This document shows, piece after piece, positions 48,545 to 60,344 of a DNA stretch of 64,000 nucleotides. Under the pieces are notes generated by a model that searched no databases, had not been told where the DNA came from, and worked only from the letters and a program-made list of their open reading frames with translations. Made by a program: the position numbers and the translations under genes. Location of the stretch: the NCBI GenBank assembly GCA_002914805.1, contig JXTB01000028.1, forward strand, positions 835,694 through 899,693. The letters run 5' to 3'. Within the stretch, counting starts at the first letter, position 1; every line of letters begins with the position of its first letter. This DNA is from Parasponia andersonii (taxonomy: Eukaryota > Streptophyta > Magnoliopsida > Rosales > Cannabaceae).

Positions 48545-49740
48545 TTTTGTGGCTAAGTGTATACCTTGTCAGCAAGTCAAGATAGAACACCAGAGGCTAG
48601 CTAGACTACTTCATCCGTTACCTATCCCGGAGTAGAAATGAGATAAATCACCATGGATTTGATAACAGGTCTACCAAGGACTCGAAGAAAAAATGACACT
48701 ATTTGGGTGATAGTTGATTGGATGACAAAAACTGCCTACTTTATACCAATTAGGATTGACTTTTCACTCACACAATTGAGTCGTCTTTATATAGATACAT
48801 TGTTCGCTTATATGGGGTAGTGTCGAATATAGTTTCTGATTGAGATTCAAGATTTACATCCAAATTCTAAAGAGCTTTGCAAAGAGCTTTAAGAATAGAA
48901 CTAAATCTTAGTACTGCTCATTATCCTCAAATAGATGACAAATTTGAGAGGACTATATAGATTCTAGAGGACATGTTCGCTCATGTATATTGGATTTTGG
49001 TGGAAGCTGGGATGATCACCTGTAATTGGTGGAGTCTATTTATAGTAACAGCTACCAAACTAGTTTTAGCATAGTTGCATATGAAGTACATATAGAAGAT
49101 CATGTTGATCACCCTTGTGTTGGGCTGATATAGAGAAGCATATTACTCTTAGACCAGAGCTAGTATAAGAGACTACTGAGAGGGTTAACATGAGTATAGA
49201 GAGACTCAAAGTTGTTCAGAGTCGCCAGAAAAGCTATGCAGACCGTACAAGACACGAGGTAGAGTTTGATGTTTGTGATAGGTATTCTTGAAAGTTAAGC
49301 CAATGTGTGGAGTCACGAGGTTTGGAATTAAAGGGAAATTAGCTCCAAGGTATATTAGACATTTTAAGATTACTGATAGAATTGGGCCTGTTGCTTATCG
49401 TCTGGATCTACCACCATAATTAGGCTGAGTACACAATGTATTCTATGTTTCAATGCTTAGGAAGTATATACCTGACCCATCTTATATTATCTAGTACATT
49501 GAAGAGCCCATCTAAAAGAATGTAACTTATGAGGAGCAACCAACTTGAATACTAGGAAGAGAGCTCAAGGTGCATCGTAACAAAGAGATTCTGCTTGTCA
49601 AGGTTCTTTGGGAACACCACAAGAAAGAATAAGCCACTTGAGAACTCAAGACCGAGATGTATAAAAAATATCCTCATTTGTTTAACTTTCAACTTAAGGT
49701 TGTACTCTAATTTATACCTTGTAATCTGAATTTAGGACAA
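48545..49740 (+). pseudogene. Tekay integrase and chromodomain pseudogene
   Basis: It begins inside the integrase zinc finger (CIPCQQVKIEH, 48556 on), then runs through core pieces (VIVDRLTKTAHF-like at 48711-48745; ISFT/DSRFTS-like at 48835-48860), a GIKGKLAPRYI motif near 49330, and a chromodomain with LLVKVLWEHHKKE followed by TWEL near 49590-49650. It has many stops and frame changes. The N-terminal part of pol is missing upstream. Confidence 0.85.
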
Positions 49741-49750
49741 AATTCTCTTG

Positions 49751-50403
49751 AAAAGGGGAGAATGTGAAATCCTTGATTTTTAATTAAGGGTATTGTGGTC
49801 TTTTCATAAATTGAAGGAAAAAAAATTAAATTACATAAATTGGCAGATTATTAAGTTAAATTTAGATTTAGGTCAAAGTGGAAGAATTTGATAAAGTTGG
49901 GGTCAATTTTGAAATTTTTAAAGACAAACTTGAAGAGAAAATTGGGCTAGGGGATAAAATACAAATCTGGGAAACCTTTTTCTCCATTTTCAGATCTACC
50001 ACACGTCAATAAATCTTTAATTTTCCCTAGATCCCTAAAATTTCCCCCACTTTTTCTCACCCTCTCTCTTCTTGTTCTTTCCATCACACCTCCACTGCGT
50101 AGTGTTGGAAACAAGTCACTGGCATCGACCTATGCCCCGATCCTGGCCAAAAGTCACGCGGCCAGCCTTGGAGAGGAAGCGTGCGAAGACATGCACGAGC
50201 TACAGCATTCTGCAGCCAATCTTTTTTTTTTATTTTATTTTATTTTATTTTTTTTTTTATTTTACACGAATTGGCTTGCAAATCCAGTTTTAGTAAAGAA
50301 ACTATGGGAACTAGTTGTCAGAGCAGAATTTTCTAAAATAAATTATAAATTTCCACTTATGAAACTCCTCTTTTGCCACTATTCTGGGGTTTAGATCATG
50401 ACA
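49751..50403 (+). repeat. Polypurine tract and 3' LTR of the nested Tekay-like element
   Basis: The purine tract AAAAGGGGAGAA (49751-49762) abuts the LTR start TGTGAAATCCTTGATTTTTA (49763), and the LTR ends GATCATGACA at 50403. At about 640 bp it appears internally deleted compared with the left remnant. The open frame 50072-50293 lies within it and is not a gene. Confidence 0.8.
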
Positions 50404-52251
50404 AATTCGACATCAATTTTTGACCTTATTCTATAATTAAAGGTCAAGCTTACGCAGATTTCATTGTAAAGTTCACTTACGATATCGATCTTCTCACTGA
50501 AGTAATTAAAAAATATACGATGGATTTTACAAAATTGTAGAAACTCTATATAGATGGGTTGTCAAATGAGAATAGTGCTAGTGTGGGTTTTATGTTAATT
50601 AGCCCAGAGGGGCATAATGTCTATTGTGCACTTTACTTTGATTTCTAACATCAAACAATGAAGTAGAATACGAGGCACTTATAGCTGGTCTTAAGCTCGT
50701 ACGAGAAATAAAAGTTGAGATGATTGAAGTATTTATTGATCCTTAACTGGTCATTTGTCAAGTAATAGGAGACTATCAAGCCAGAGGGGGAAAGATGCTT
50801 ACTTATCTATAAGAAGTGCGAAGACTTCTTTCGACGTCTACTGCTTATAGCATTAAGTTGCTTCCTCGCACTAAAAATACCCAGGCAGATGCTATAGCCA
50901 AACTAGCCTCGACAAAAGATGCAGAATTACTAAAGGTAGTTCCTATCGAATTCCTTGCAAAGCTAAGTATTGAAGTAAAGCCTCAAATAACCATGCCAAT
51001 TGATCAGAAACCTTCATGCATAGATCTTTTAATAAAGTATTTACAAGATGGCGACCCTTCCAAAAATAAGAGGATGCAGAGTGACTTCAAATGAAGGCAG
51101 CTTGCTATATCGTCTATGACGGGCAACTCCATCGTAGAATTTTTAGCTCACCATTGTTGTTATATATTGATGAAGAAAGAGCACTCTACATGATGAGAGA
51201 GATGTATAATGGGATATATAGAAATCATTATGGGAGACAGGCACTTGCAAACAAAGCTCTCAAACAATGATATTTCTGGCATATTATAAAGAAGGATATT
51301 ATGGAATTTTCCCGAAAATGCGATATATGTCAGCGATTTGCAACTATTCCTAGATTGTCTCATGTTCCTTTTATTTCAATGATTAGTCCATGGCCATTTG
51401 CAGTATAGAAAATTGATATTATTGGGATGCTTCTATTGGCATGAGGTGAATTGAAGTATGCGATATTCACAGTCGATTATTTCACCAAGTGGATAGAAGA
51501 TAAAGGCTTAAATACTATTTCTGCATAGAAAATGATAGATTTTGTTTACAAATCTATCATCTATTGATATGATATATCACACACAATAGTTTCTGATAAT
51601 GGGAAACAATTCAATTACGATGAGTTTTGTAACTTTTACGATAACTTGGGCATCAAGAAAAGCTTCTTAGCTGTTATTTACCCATAAGCTAATGGTCAGC
51701 TTGAAGCTATAAATAAGGTACTAAAATAGAACTTAAAGACGAAATTGGAAGGCTACAAAGAATCTTGGCCGGAAATGATTCCTAAAGTATTATGGGCTTA
51801 TCTCATCACTCAACCTACTACCATTGGAGAGAGTCCATTTTCTTTGGCTTATGGATATAAAGTAATGGTGCCAGGTGAAATTGATGCAAGTTCATTGCAA
51901 AGATCTAGTTATGAGCGAGATGAGAATCATACATTGATAAGAATCAAGCTCGATCTTCTGGAAGAAAGGCACGAGCAATCTCATTTACGAATTATGTCAT
52001 ATCAACAACATACTATTTGCTACTATAATTCTAAAGTCAAAAATAGGTAATTTGAAGTTGGTGATCTTGTTCTTTGACAATTTCTCCCTAACAATAAAGA
52101 GCATGGAGTTGGTGTGTTTGGACTCTTATGGGAATGACTATATGTTATTGACGCCATCATTCGACTTGGGATGTACAGATTAGGTCATACTGGAGGACAA
52201 AAGATCGAGCATACTTGGAATATAGAACAAATTTGTCATTATTACCAATAA
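50404..52251 (+). pseudogene. Tat-type RNase H and integrase pseudogene
   Basis: Translation resumes with FDINF...IKGQAYADFIVKF (50404-50475), the connection/RNase H entry of Tat elements, then LYIDGLSNENSASVGF (RNase H, about 50550-50600). It continues with the integrase HHCC finger (NHYGRQ...KCDICQRF, 51225-51345), core aspartates in KIDIIG (51408-51425) and VSDNGKQF (51587-51612), and a C-terminal FEVGDLVL (52050-52075). It ends at the TAA at 52249-52251. In-frame stops sit mostly at expected Gln codons (for example PQANGQ reading P-stop-ANGQ near 51685). Confidence 0.9.
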
Positions 52252-53026
52252 ATATATCTTCATATGTACTTACATATAGCTTCAATGGCTTAAGGGGCAA
52301 ATCTTTTTACTCGTCATTTGAATTTGTCAATAAAGACATTATTTCTTCAATTTATTGTCTTGATATATGATATTTCTTTTTAGTGGTTAATCTTTTATAG
52401 TTTTATAGCCGTCTTTGAACACTATAAAACTTAGGGTGTAGTGGGATCAGATTAAACAATCTCCTACTTCGCTTCCTAAGGAACTATACAAATATTCATC
52501 TAGAGGAGTTGAAATTTTGAATTGAGGAATTTCTAAACTCTCTAAAAATCTTAGGATTTTTCTCCTCGCTTCATGTCTTAGTACGTCATATTACGTGATA
52601 TCTCTCTTAGAACAAATAAGTGACTAGGCAAAACGTCTATAGTTCGATGTGATATATTACTATTCATTCTATTTTGACATGGAACTTTTGGAAAACAAAT
52701 ATTTGGTTCGCATCACTCATGATTGTTGTTTTTCATAAGTGACCTAAACTATCTTAATATTTAAAACTCGTTTTTAGTTGATTGGATTTGAATCGTAATA
52801 GTATACTTTGGTGATTGACTACTTAGTTAAATTATGTATTTATATTTATTATGCGACGAATGTTTTTTATTAACACAACAATATTTTCCAAGAATATAAA
52901 GGAAATTTATAAATATAGGCTCGCATTCGTGTGCTAGCAAAATATTACATAATACAAATTGGACATGCTTGTATCTGTTTGTAAGTTTATAAGGTTACTT
53001 AGTTAAAAAAAATATACAGATGTAAT
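52252..53026. other. Spacer between integrase and the antisense gene of the Tat element
   Basis: Non-coding on both strands as far as I can see. Elements of this clade usually have an untranslated stretch here. A gggtgtag...gtgggatcag segment near 52430-52450 is unremarkable. Confidence 0.5.
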
Positions 53027-55180
53027 TTATTCTATAGGTGCGCCCTCTCCACCATTAGCAGTATCTTCTATGGCCTTGTCTGCTTTCCAGCTCTCAACAA
53101 GTTCGATATATCCTCGCTAAGAAAGGAAAATTTGAACTCCAGATGCTCGTAATATATGTTTTAAATAATTGTTGAAGTGGCGATATCGCTAGCCTTGTCT
53201 TCGAGCTATTTGCCTCAATAGCTTTGAACTCTTCAACGACTTTGTGACCCGTCTCCTTCAGAGCACCCAGATGCTAAGAGATGATACTTTGAGCTCTTTT
53301 ACCTTTCCCTCGAGCTACTTCTTCTCTAATTTTTCTTCACTCAAGACCTCCTGTGGCTATTTTTTTTTCGAAATTATTTTTCTCCTCTTCACGAGTCTTC
53401 TTTAGCTCCTCGCATGATTGGGTTATTTCTTCGACTTTTTTCCATTTCTCTATGCACTCGAGCATAGGGTTACACATTAATATATCAGCTATAGTAGTTT
53501 GAAATAAAGGAAAGATGTTAGTAATATAAAGGACTACATATATAACAAGAAAGAGCAACTTGAACTTACATTGGCTAGCATTCGTTCGATGGCATAGAAT
53601 GCGACTTTTGGTGGCCTACGCTTCATTTTCTCCTAGCCCTCTGAGGATGTGAAGTGGTCAATAAAGGTCGCACTTAAGCTGGCCTTCTCTGGTAGTTGGC
53701 AAAGGAGTGCGAGCAGCTCTTGATCCTTGTCAACTGTGTTTGGAGCCCCAGAAAAGGAAAATGTGGGCTACTTGTTCAAGGGGTTAGGCTGACATGGTGT
53801 TTCGGTAGGCATTTGGGGTGGAGGTGAGCTTTGAGGGATGCCATCAAAGGAAACCTTTCTTCTTTTAGAAATGTCGATCTTCTCCTTCCTTTTATTCGAG
53901 ATAGGAGGGGTGTTCTCTGGAGTTTTTGACTTAGACCTCGAGCCTAATATGGAAAGAGGAGCTCGCAATCCGCTACTGATTCTAGTCACGTCTGTAGAAT
54001 AATATTATAGTCAAGATACAAGGATCATGGTGCGATAACAAGTAAATATTAATAATAAAAAAATACAACCTTCAAACATTTATGGATGAGAAGATAAAGC
54101 TAATGGAGATAGTAGTCCTTGAGTAGTAGTTAAAGTAGGTACTTTTTGCTTCTTGGATTTGGAAGAATAAGCAGTCGCACCCTTGCATTTCTTTGAGCTA
54201 GAAGGTATATGTGGACGATTTGTGGCAGTAGGTAAAGAAGTGCCCTTAGGGAAGAGACCGCAGGCTACTAGGTTCTCGCTTATCCTAAGTCTCTTCCAAT
54301 CAAATTCTTCAATCAGAAGATTGTTAACTTTGTACATGTGAACAAGCTGCCCTTTGTTCCTTCCAGGACGCTCCTTGTTTGCTGCAAAGACATACAAATG
54401 CGATCCATTAATAGAATTTAGAAAACTAAATAGAGGATCGAGCTACAAATTTCACCTACCGAGGTTTTGGAAGAAACTGATATCTGCATATTTGAAGTAG
54501 AAAAATAGACTTTTCCATTTTCTCATGATATTTTGAACCCCGTATATTGTCTTGTTAGCTTGGTTCGACTATTGGCTTGCATAGAAGAAGTTAAAGTCTA
54601 TGGGGTTCGATTTCACTTGGTAAAACCAAGCAAATTCTTCAGATATGGGGATTCCTAAACCTAATTTATGGTATATTATATACAAGCCTACCATGTATCT
54701 ATATGTGCTTGGGGTTGGTTGGAAGGGAACAACTCCATAATAATCAACAATTAACTTGATGTATAGATGGAAAGGAAGTTGGATGCTGCATCTGAGAATT
54801 GCGTCCGAGAAAGAGGCATTGCCATGAGAATGGGTGTGTGGTCGATTGAATTCAGTAAAAAGGTGAAGAAACACATCAATCTTTTAATCTTGCACTATCT
54901 TCTTAAGCTTGTTTGTTGTATAGCTCGTCTTCACGTTGACGCATGACCATTCTCCTTATACATAATTATAGCCATTTACAAACTCAAGTGCGTCTCTAAT
55001 GTGTTGAGGCCATTGATCTTGAAGGAGGTTACCTACGTGAAGACTGCTCTGCCTAGCTCCGATTATTTCTATCTCAGGCTCTACGTAGTCCTCGAGGTCT
55101 GTCGAACTAATGCTCGCTTTAGAAAATGACGACTCTTTCGAGAATGTATTCCCTTCCTTAATCTCCTCGCTACTAGATAT
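53027..55180 (-). pseudogene. Antisense spliced gene (aORF) of the Tat element, 'putative gypsy type transposon' family
   Basis: Inferred exons on the minus strand: 55180-54460, 54381-54070, 53991-53570, 53488-53027 (TAA stop 53029-53027), with GT-AG introns. Exon 1 carries the conserved domain: SIQLPFHLYIKLIVDYYGVV, then TPSTYRYMVGLYIIYHKL, matching in pattern the family described as Transposase_28/putative gypsy type transposon. Exons 2-3 are Lys/Ser-rich (SRSKSKTPENTPPIS, KRKEKIDISKRRK), possibly nuclear. Exon 4 is a Glu/Lys coiled coil. The expected start codon reads ATA (55180-55178), two TAG/TAA-type stops lie in exon 1, and exon 3-4 joining is out of frame as I read it, so this is a pseudogene. 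Function of the family is unknown. Confidence 0.75.
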
Positions 55181-56554
55181 TTGAAAAAGTAAAATATAGG
55201 ATGTATTTAATCCTATACAAGCATTGGTGTAAAATATAGGATGTATTTAATCCTATACAAGCATTGGTCTACAGGTAAATTCATAAATTAATTTATAAAA
55301 CTTAACTAAGTGCGACCTAGAAATAGGCGTGCTAGTTTGTCTATTGCAGGTATACTCGCTATGTGCAGCAAAGGCATAAGATCAATTTGGGACTACAAAA
55401 CCTTAAAATTGCGCTGATAGCTATTCATCTATCTATAAGGTTTCTATCCTACAAATTTGAGCAACTTTTCAATAATTCATAATTCGATTTATTGGATTTG
55501 TGTTTATTGTTCAACCTAAATAAAATCCAGATTCAAACCTAAGTCCATAATTCTGACTATTTTTGATCTACAAACCCAAAAGTTCATAGAAATCTCATTC
55601 TCCTATAGGTTTCATCTATCCTAATCATCAACATTGAGTTGAAGTCAAATTTGAAATTATGGGTTTATAAAGCAATGTGAGTTTAGTAAATTGTTAAATT
55701 CACAGTTCTACTAGTCCGTTCTAGTTCTACCAGATCGTCCGAGTAAAAGAAGATAAATACACGAGAAATAGAATCTAAGTTTTCCTAGTTATACATATTC
55801 ATCATTTGAGCATACGAAGAGTCCAGAAAAATGATAGTAATCATTCCTAGTTTTGTAATCTAAGGAATTCATATTTTTATAAGAAATTTTCTACAAAAGG
55901 TAAATGAGGAGAAATGAAGCAACCTCGTTTGAGCTTGGAAGAACCGCTTGAAATTTGAACTTTGCCTGAGAAAATCGAATAATTGGGCAACATGAAGACT
56001 AGAATCTTTGAACTTCGCAAGAGAAGAAAGGGGGTAAGAGCATATTAAAGTCACCAGAGATTCTTAGATGTTTCAGAAAGTGAATTTAGGGATTAAGGTT
56101 GTCTTTTTTTTTTCGGACTTGTGGAAATGAAAATAGAAGAAGAATATGAGAGATTTTTCTTTATATCTCAGGATTCAATGAATCTCAGTCATAGATTGAA
56201 GGAGTTAATTTTCAGGATTAATGGCCTAGATTCACACGAGAGATTGGCTTTTGAAAATCAAATCAATTAATTTTTGAAATACAAAAAGTTTTTGGTTTGA
56301 GATGACAGCTAGCATCATCACCATCATTATGAAACACTCGAGAAATAAAGAAGTCTCCTCAAGTCTCACCAATTTTCTAAGAAAGTGTGACACATGATTG
56401 CGTCTGTTAGGAAAGTGTGCGGTTGATTCTGAAAAGATATAATAAGATTTTGTGGCTCTTCAAGGGGATCTCTTCACATCATACTTGAAGCTCGCATTTG
56501 TCAGAGTAAGAAGCTCCATTTAGCCATAAAGAACTAATGGAGCTGGGAGGTAAT
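55181..56554. other. Region between the antisense gene and the 3' LTR of the Tat element
   Basis: Includes a 40-bp tandem duplication and, further on, what should be the antisense-gene promoter area. A minus-strand frame at 56054-55869 is short and unsupported. The polypurine-like GGAGCTGGGAGG (56539-56550) precedes the LTR. Confidence 0.5.
55189..55268. repeat. 40-bp tandem duplication
   Basis: Units 55189-55228 and 55229-55268, both gtaaaatataggatgtattt... and identical by eye. The duplication sits immediately upstream of the antisense gene's lost start codon, in its leader. Confidence 0.9.
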
Positions 56555-57157
56555 TGTCATGCGATCTTAATTTTACATCATTGATCAATGCCAGGAAAAG
56601 AAAGTCAATGACTGTGAGGTGAATATGCCAGGTTGCACATTAGTATAACTAAGAATGCATCCTGCTCCGAATAGATAACATGCGATCTGAATCGATAGTA
56701 AAAGGAAACTAAATCAAGCTTCAAATGAGTAAATTACGAAGAAAGAGAAGCAAGCTTCTGAGTAGAAATCAAGTAATTTATCTATTAGCTATTATCCAAT
56801 TCTGCATTATTACCAAAAATTATATTTTTTTTATGTACTTTCCTATTTTTACAATTGGCAAATTTGGAGTCACTCTCACCTACATTAAAAGGGTCTAATC
56901 TTATTATTTTTAATCTTACAATCACTTTATTATACATTCTCTCTGTAATTCTCTGTTTCTTCTCACCTTAAAACTTAGAAAAACTCTTGTAATTCTCCAG
57001 AAAATAGTGAAAAATAGTGGACGTAGGCTCATCTTTTTTGGAGCTGAATCACTATAAAGTTCTTATCTCTTTATTTATTTTGCTTTATCAATTTTTTTAC
57101 ACACAAGCTACATCTTATAATTTCCTAAATTTGTTGTTGACAAAACCTTTGTCAGTA
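56555..57157 (+). repeat. 3' LTR of the Tat-like element
   Basis: It begins TGTCATGCGATC and aligns with 39464-40019, including gtcaatgactgtgaggtgaa near the start and the promoter box region near 56880-56900. The last bases, cagta, replace the caaca of the 5' copy. Confidence 0.85.
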
Positions 57158-59176
57158 GTAATAGTCATTGAATTATATAATTATTGGAATAATAATCATT
57201 TTGTCACATACTGTTAAATATTTAATAGTAATAAGACATTACAGAGCATGCATTTAGTAATTGTAGTCAAAATGAGATTTTGAATTTTTAACTTACATAG
57301 TAGACTATCAAAAGTTAGGTAATTATTATAGCAATGGCCATTTTTTCACAAACTATTAAATTTTTAACAGAAATGAGTCTTGTGCAAAGCGCATAGAATA
57401 GTAATTCTGGCTAAAAACGAGATTTTGACTCATAAAAGTAAATAATATCTAATTATATGCTTTGTCTATAACTATTTTCTATTTAAAAACTAATAGTTTA
57501 TAACAAAGGGGCCACTACTGTAATAATTGCATAATTAAAGGGCCATTATTATGCAAGTTGAAAATTTTAGGAGCAAAGTGATATAATAAGTATAATTCAA
57601 GAACCAATACTATATTTAAACCATATATATTTTTAAAGAGAAAATTGCTTTCATTAATGGAGAGATTGTGATCCTCCGTTCTTGCTCGGTATCTTACTTT
57701 AAGTCCAAAAGCTATTATAAGGTAAATACTAAAAATCTACATTAAAAAGATAAAAAGATAAAAGCGGTCCTATTGCCAACTTTTTTTCTTTTTTTTTTCT
57801 TCTTCCGACCCTTTTGTAAGTTGACTCCTCCTCAAAATTTAAAATTGAATATTTCTTAACACACTACTTTCAAAATTAGTCATCAATAAAAAATTCAAAT
57901 GATATTTTAATGCTCATTCCTTTTGAAAACCACCCACTTCTTTGTCTTCTTCTTCTTCAACTTTTTGCTTTGATCATCTAGTAATCAAGATATTTTGATA
58001 ATTATTTTTAAGATTCTTGAGAATTAGAGAGAGAAACTATCTCTAGATTTCAATAATCCTAAAAATGATTCAGGAACTCTAATTGTCTAGTAATCAAGAT
58101 ATTTTGATAATTATTTTTAGGGTTCTTGAGAATTGGAAAGAGGATTAGAGTTCCTGAATCATTTTTAGGGTTCTTGAAATCTAAAGATAGTTAGAGATGT
58201 TGAATTATTTTTTTAAGGTTCTTGAGAATTAGAGGAGGGTGATTCTTGAATCAATTTTAGAGTTCTCGAGAACTAGGAAAAGATAATTAGAGTTTTAGAA
58301 TTAGAGAAAGATCATTAGAATTTTGAGTTTATAATATATTCATCTATTACCATAAAAATTTAATTTAACTAAAATCATTTTTATTGTTTAAGATTATTCT
58401 TGATGATTTGTTTTATCAATTGTGTTTAAAGGGGTGTGTGAAGAAAAAACAATCCAATTAAGAAAGAATATTCTAATTATTTAATATTATTTGTATCCAT
58501 TTGTATCATTTTATATGAAGTTATCTTTGACCTTTAGAAATTAGTAATTGAGAGGTCAAAAGAGAAAACCCAAAATATAATATACACACAAATCATTATA
58601 GATCTAAATATGGGTTAAAATGATAAAAAATATAAAAGAAGTCCTAAAAAATTAACTACTATAGATCTATATCTAGGAAGGGTCAGGCTTATTTGGCATA
58701 ACTTTCAAAGACATTTTAGAGTCCAAATATTACTTTTAAAGGTGTTTGGGATGAAATCTTATAAGATCTTTTAGTATTTAAAAGATTTTTTTAATGAAGT
58801 AGGTATCTATTAGCTTTCTTTGGAGGATCTTCCAATACTTTTACTTTGAGATATAAAAATCATCTCAAACGGGTTCTTAATACCTTCTTGAATGAATGAC
58901 TATTTAAAGATAAAACCAAAAAACTAAATGAAGAAAATGAAATACCCGGTAGGAGAGAGATCCAAAAGATCTCTTTTTCCAATGGGTCCAATGGGTTAGA
59001 AGAAGAAAATAACTTCTTTGATATAAGTTAGAAGAAGAAAGAAAAGAAGATAAAAAAGGAGAGAGTTGTTATAATCTAAAACCACTATATTTGTTGATCC
59101 ATAATAAATTTAATGAGATAAGAATAAAGTATTTTTTTTAATGCATTGAGGTGTTAAGTAATGTTAAGGTACACAT
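57158..59176. other. AT-rich intergenic spacer with foldback repeats
   Basis: 57170-57430 holds two diverged direct repeats of a ...acaaactattaaatttttaa...tagtaatt...gagattttga block. 57976-58190 is a composite direct/inverted repeat, listed separately. No gene. The sequence ends at the LTR of the second Tat element. Confidence 0.6.
57976..58190. repeat. Composite repeat: direct 50-mers and a 48-bp inverted pair
   Basis: ctagtaatcaagatattttg... occurs at about 57978-58023 and 58087-58135. The segment 58037-58084 (with aatgattcaggaactctaatt) is inverted at 58143-58190 (with gattagagttcctgaatcat), around a 58-bp loop. A transcript could form a long hairpin. Confidence 0.85.
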
Positions 59177-60004
59177 TGTTGGAGCGGTTTCTCACCAGCC
59201 ATCCACGTGTCTTTGAACTGCTGATGATGTGTCCTCCAACTGTCCACGTGTCCTTGCTATTCCAAAGTACTCTGAACTTTGAGCAGGGTCAGAGAGGCGG
59301 GGGTGGCCACCTGTAAAGACTCTCCGATGCTTAAGTCAGTGGTCTTTCTTTTATTCATGGTAGCAAGGATTTAGATCTATATGAGTATATACTTGTTTCT
59401 TGCTTGTAAACTTCTTAATTATCTCTTTTTTGTATGCGTACATGCCCCATTCGAGAACACATGGCTCATATATATATAGTCCTGAGATTGTGAAATATCC
59501 CGGTCTCAATCTCAGGACTGAGTACCTTTTTCCTCAAAGTTTTTCACAGAGGTCACGGGCTGAGATTACAGTGATCTCCTCTGTATCGCTGTAGCCTAGT
59601 TTCTGCCGCCTCCTATGGCTTGAGTCTGTCAGGGGTGAGATTTGGACAAATCGCCGTTCTGTCAGGACGGCTTGCCCCTTGCGCACACCTACCCACGATC
59701 GCATTGAATGCTCTGTCTGGGTTTAGAGTTATGAGTTGCTTTCCATTGTATTCTGGTGGAAGACTCTGGGGGCTTCCGACCCCCCAGCTGTCGAGGTAAG
59801 GGTCAGATTGGGCCGAGTCTGTCTAGGGTCTGTGATGGGCTCGGCCCTAACCTCGGACAGCTCAATGGCTGATGTGGTATCACGTGTGACCTGCGTGGCC
59901 TTTAACTAATCACTCATGATACCTGTCAGATGGTGGGCCCCGTTTGTGACCGATTCTGCCTCTTAATCGTCCACGTGGTGTATGATTTGGGAACGGGTCC
60001 CACA
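59177..60004 (-). repeat. 3' LTR of a second Tat-like element, minus orientation
   Basis: The plus strand starts TGTTGGAGCGG (59177) and ends GGTCCCACA (60004), that is TGT...ACA on the minus strand. On its inner side the minus strand reads a purine tract (GGGAAATGGAGGCAGT) directly before the LTR start, like the tract before the 3' LTR of the first Tat element. It is clearly GC-richer than the rest of the window. The element continues past 64000, so the other LTR cannot be checked. Confidence 0.65.
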
Positions 60005-60223
60005 ACTGCCTCCATTTCCCTACTCGATGGATTCGTATCCGTCAAGTGGGGAAATCGTTTATCCGTTCCTCAAATCTAGGGGATGCACGTGGCTCCCCCC
60101 TGCCGACGTGGAGGCATGCCATCCCATGTCACAAAATCTGTTTAAATTTCGAAGTTCCGACTGTTCGGTCTCCCTTGCTCTCCCCTTTTCCAGAAAAACT
60201 CTTCGGCTCCCCCTCTATAAAAG
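59204..60223 (+). promoter_or_regulatory. Putative promoter of the second antisense gene: five CACGTG motifs and a TATA box
   Basis: CACGTG occurs at 59204, 59245, 59881, 59972 and 60086 (start positions), and a gacgtgg half-site near 60105. TATAAAAG lies at 60216-60223, about 120 nt before the ATG at 60345, with a pyrimidine-rich leader. CACGTG is the G-box/ABRE core bound by plant bZIP and bHLH factors. Four of the five motifs are inside the LTR. The regulatory role is inferred from sequence only. Confidence 0.55.
59478..59519. repeat. Perfect 13-bp inverted repeat in the LTR
   Basis: AGTCCTGAGATTG (59478-59490) pairs with CAATCTCAGGACT (59507-59519) across a 16-nt loop. Confidence 0.85.
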
Positions 60224-60344
60224 CTGCAATTACGCCCATTTGCCACTTTACTAAAATTTTCAATCATTCTAGCCTCATAAAATCCTAGGGTTTCTGATTT
60301 CCTCCCTTCTAGAGACTTTTACTCTTTCACTCGTATCCAGAACA

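Larger units (their letters stand above)
44391..50403 (+). mobile_element. Tekay-like chromovirus remnant nested in the Tat element
   Basis: The left part, about 44391-45171, ends ...GTCGTGTGACA and the right LTR 49763-50403 ends ...GATCATGACA; their last roughly 100 bp align (with tttccactt...aactc.tcttttgccact). Integrase, chromodomain and a polypurine tract precede the right LTR. The gag-RT part is missing and its place is taken by Athila-like sequence (45172-48540). Confidence 0.75.
39464..57157 (+). mobile_element. Tat-like Ty3/gypsy element, plus strand, broken by nested insertions
   Basis: Related LTRs lie at 39464-40019 and 56555-57157. Between them, on the plus strand, are a primer site, gag, protease, a 7.7-kb block of younger insertions (42745-50403), RNase H and integrase, then an antisense spliced gene (53027-55180) and a purine tract. 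This order, with an antisense ORF after integrase, is that of the Tat (Ogre/Retand-like) clade. The reverse transcriptase is absent. No target duplication was found at the ends. Confidence 0.85.

Noticed and set aside
50072..50293. Small protein with a basic N-terminus
   Set aside because: Entirely within the Tekay-like 3' LTR.
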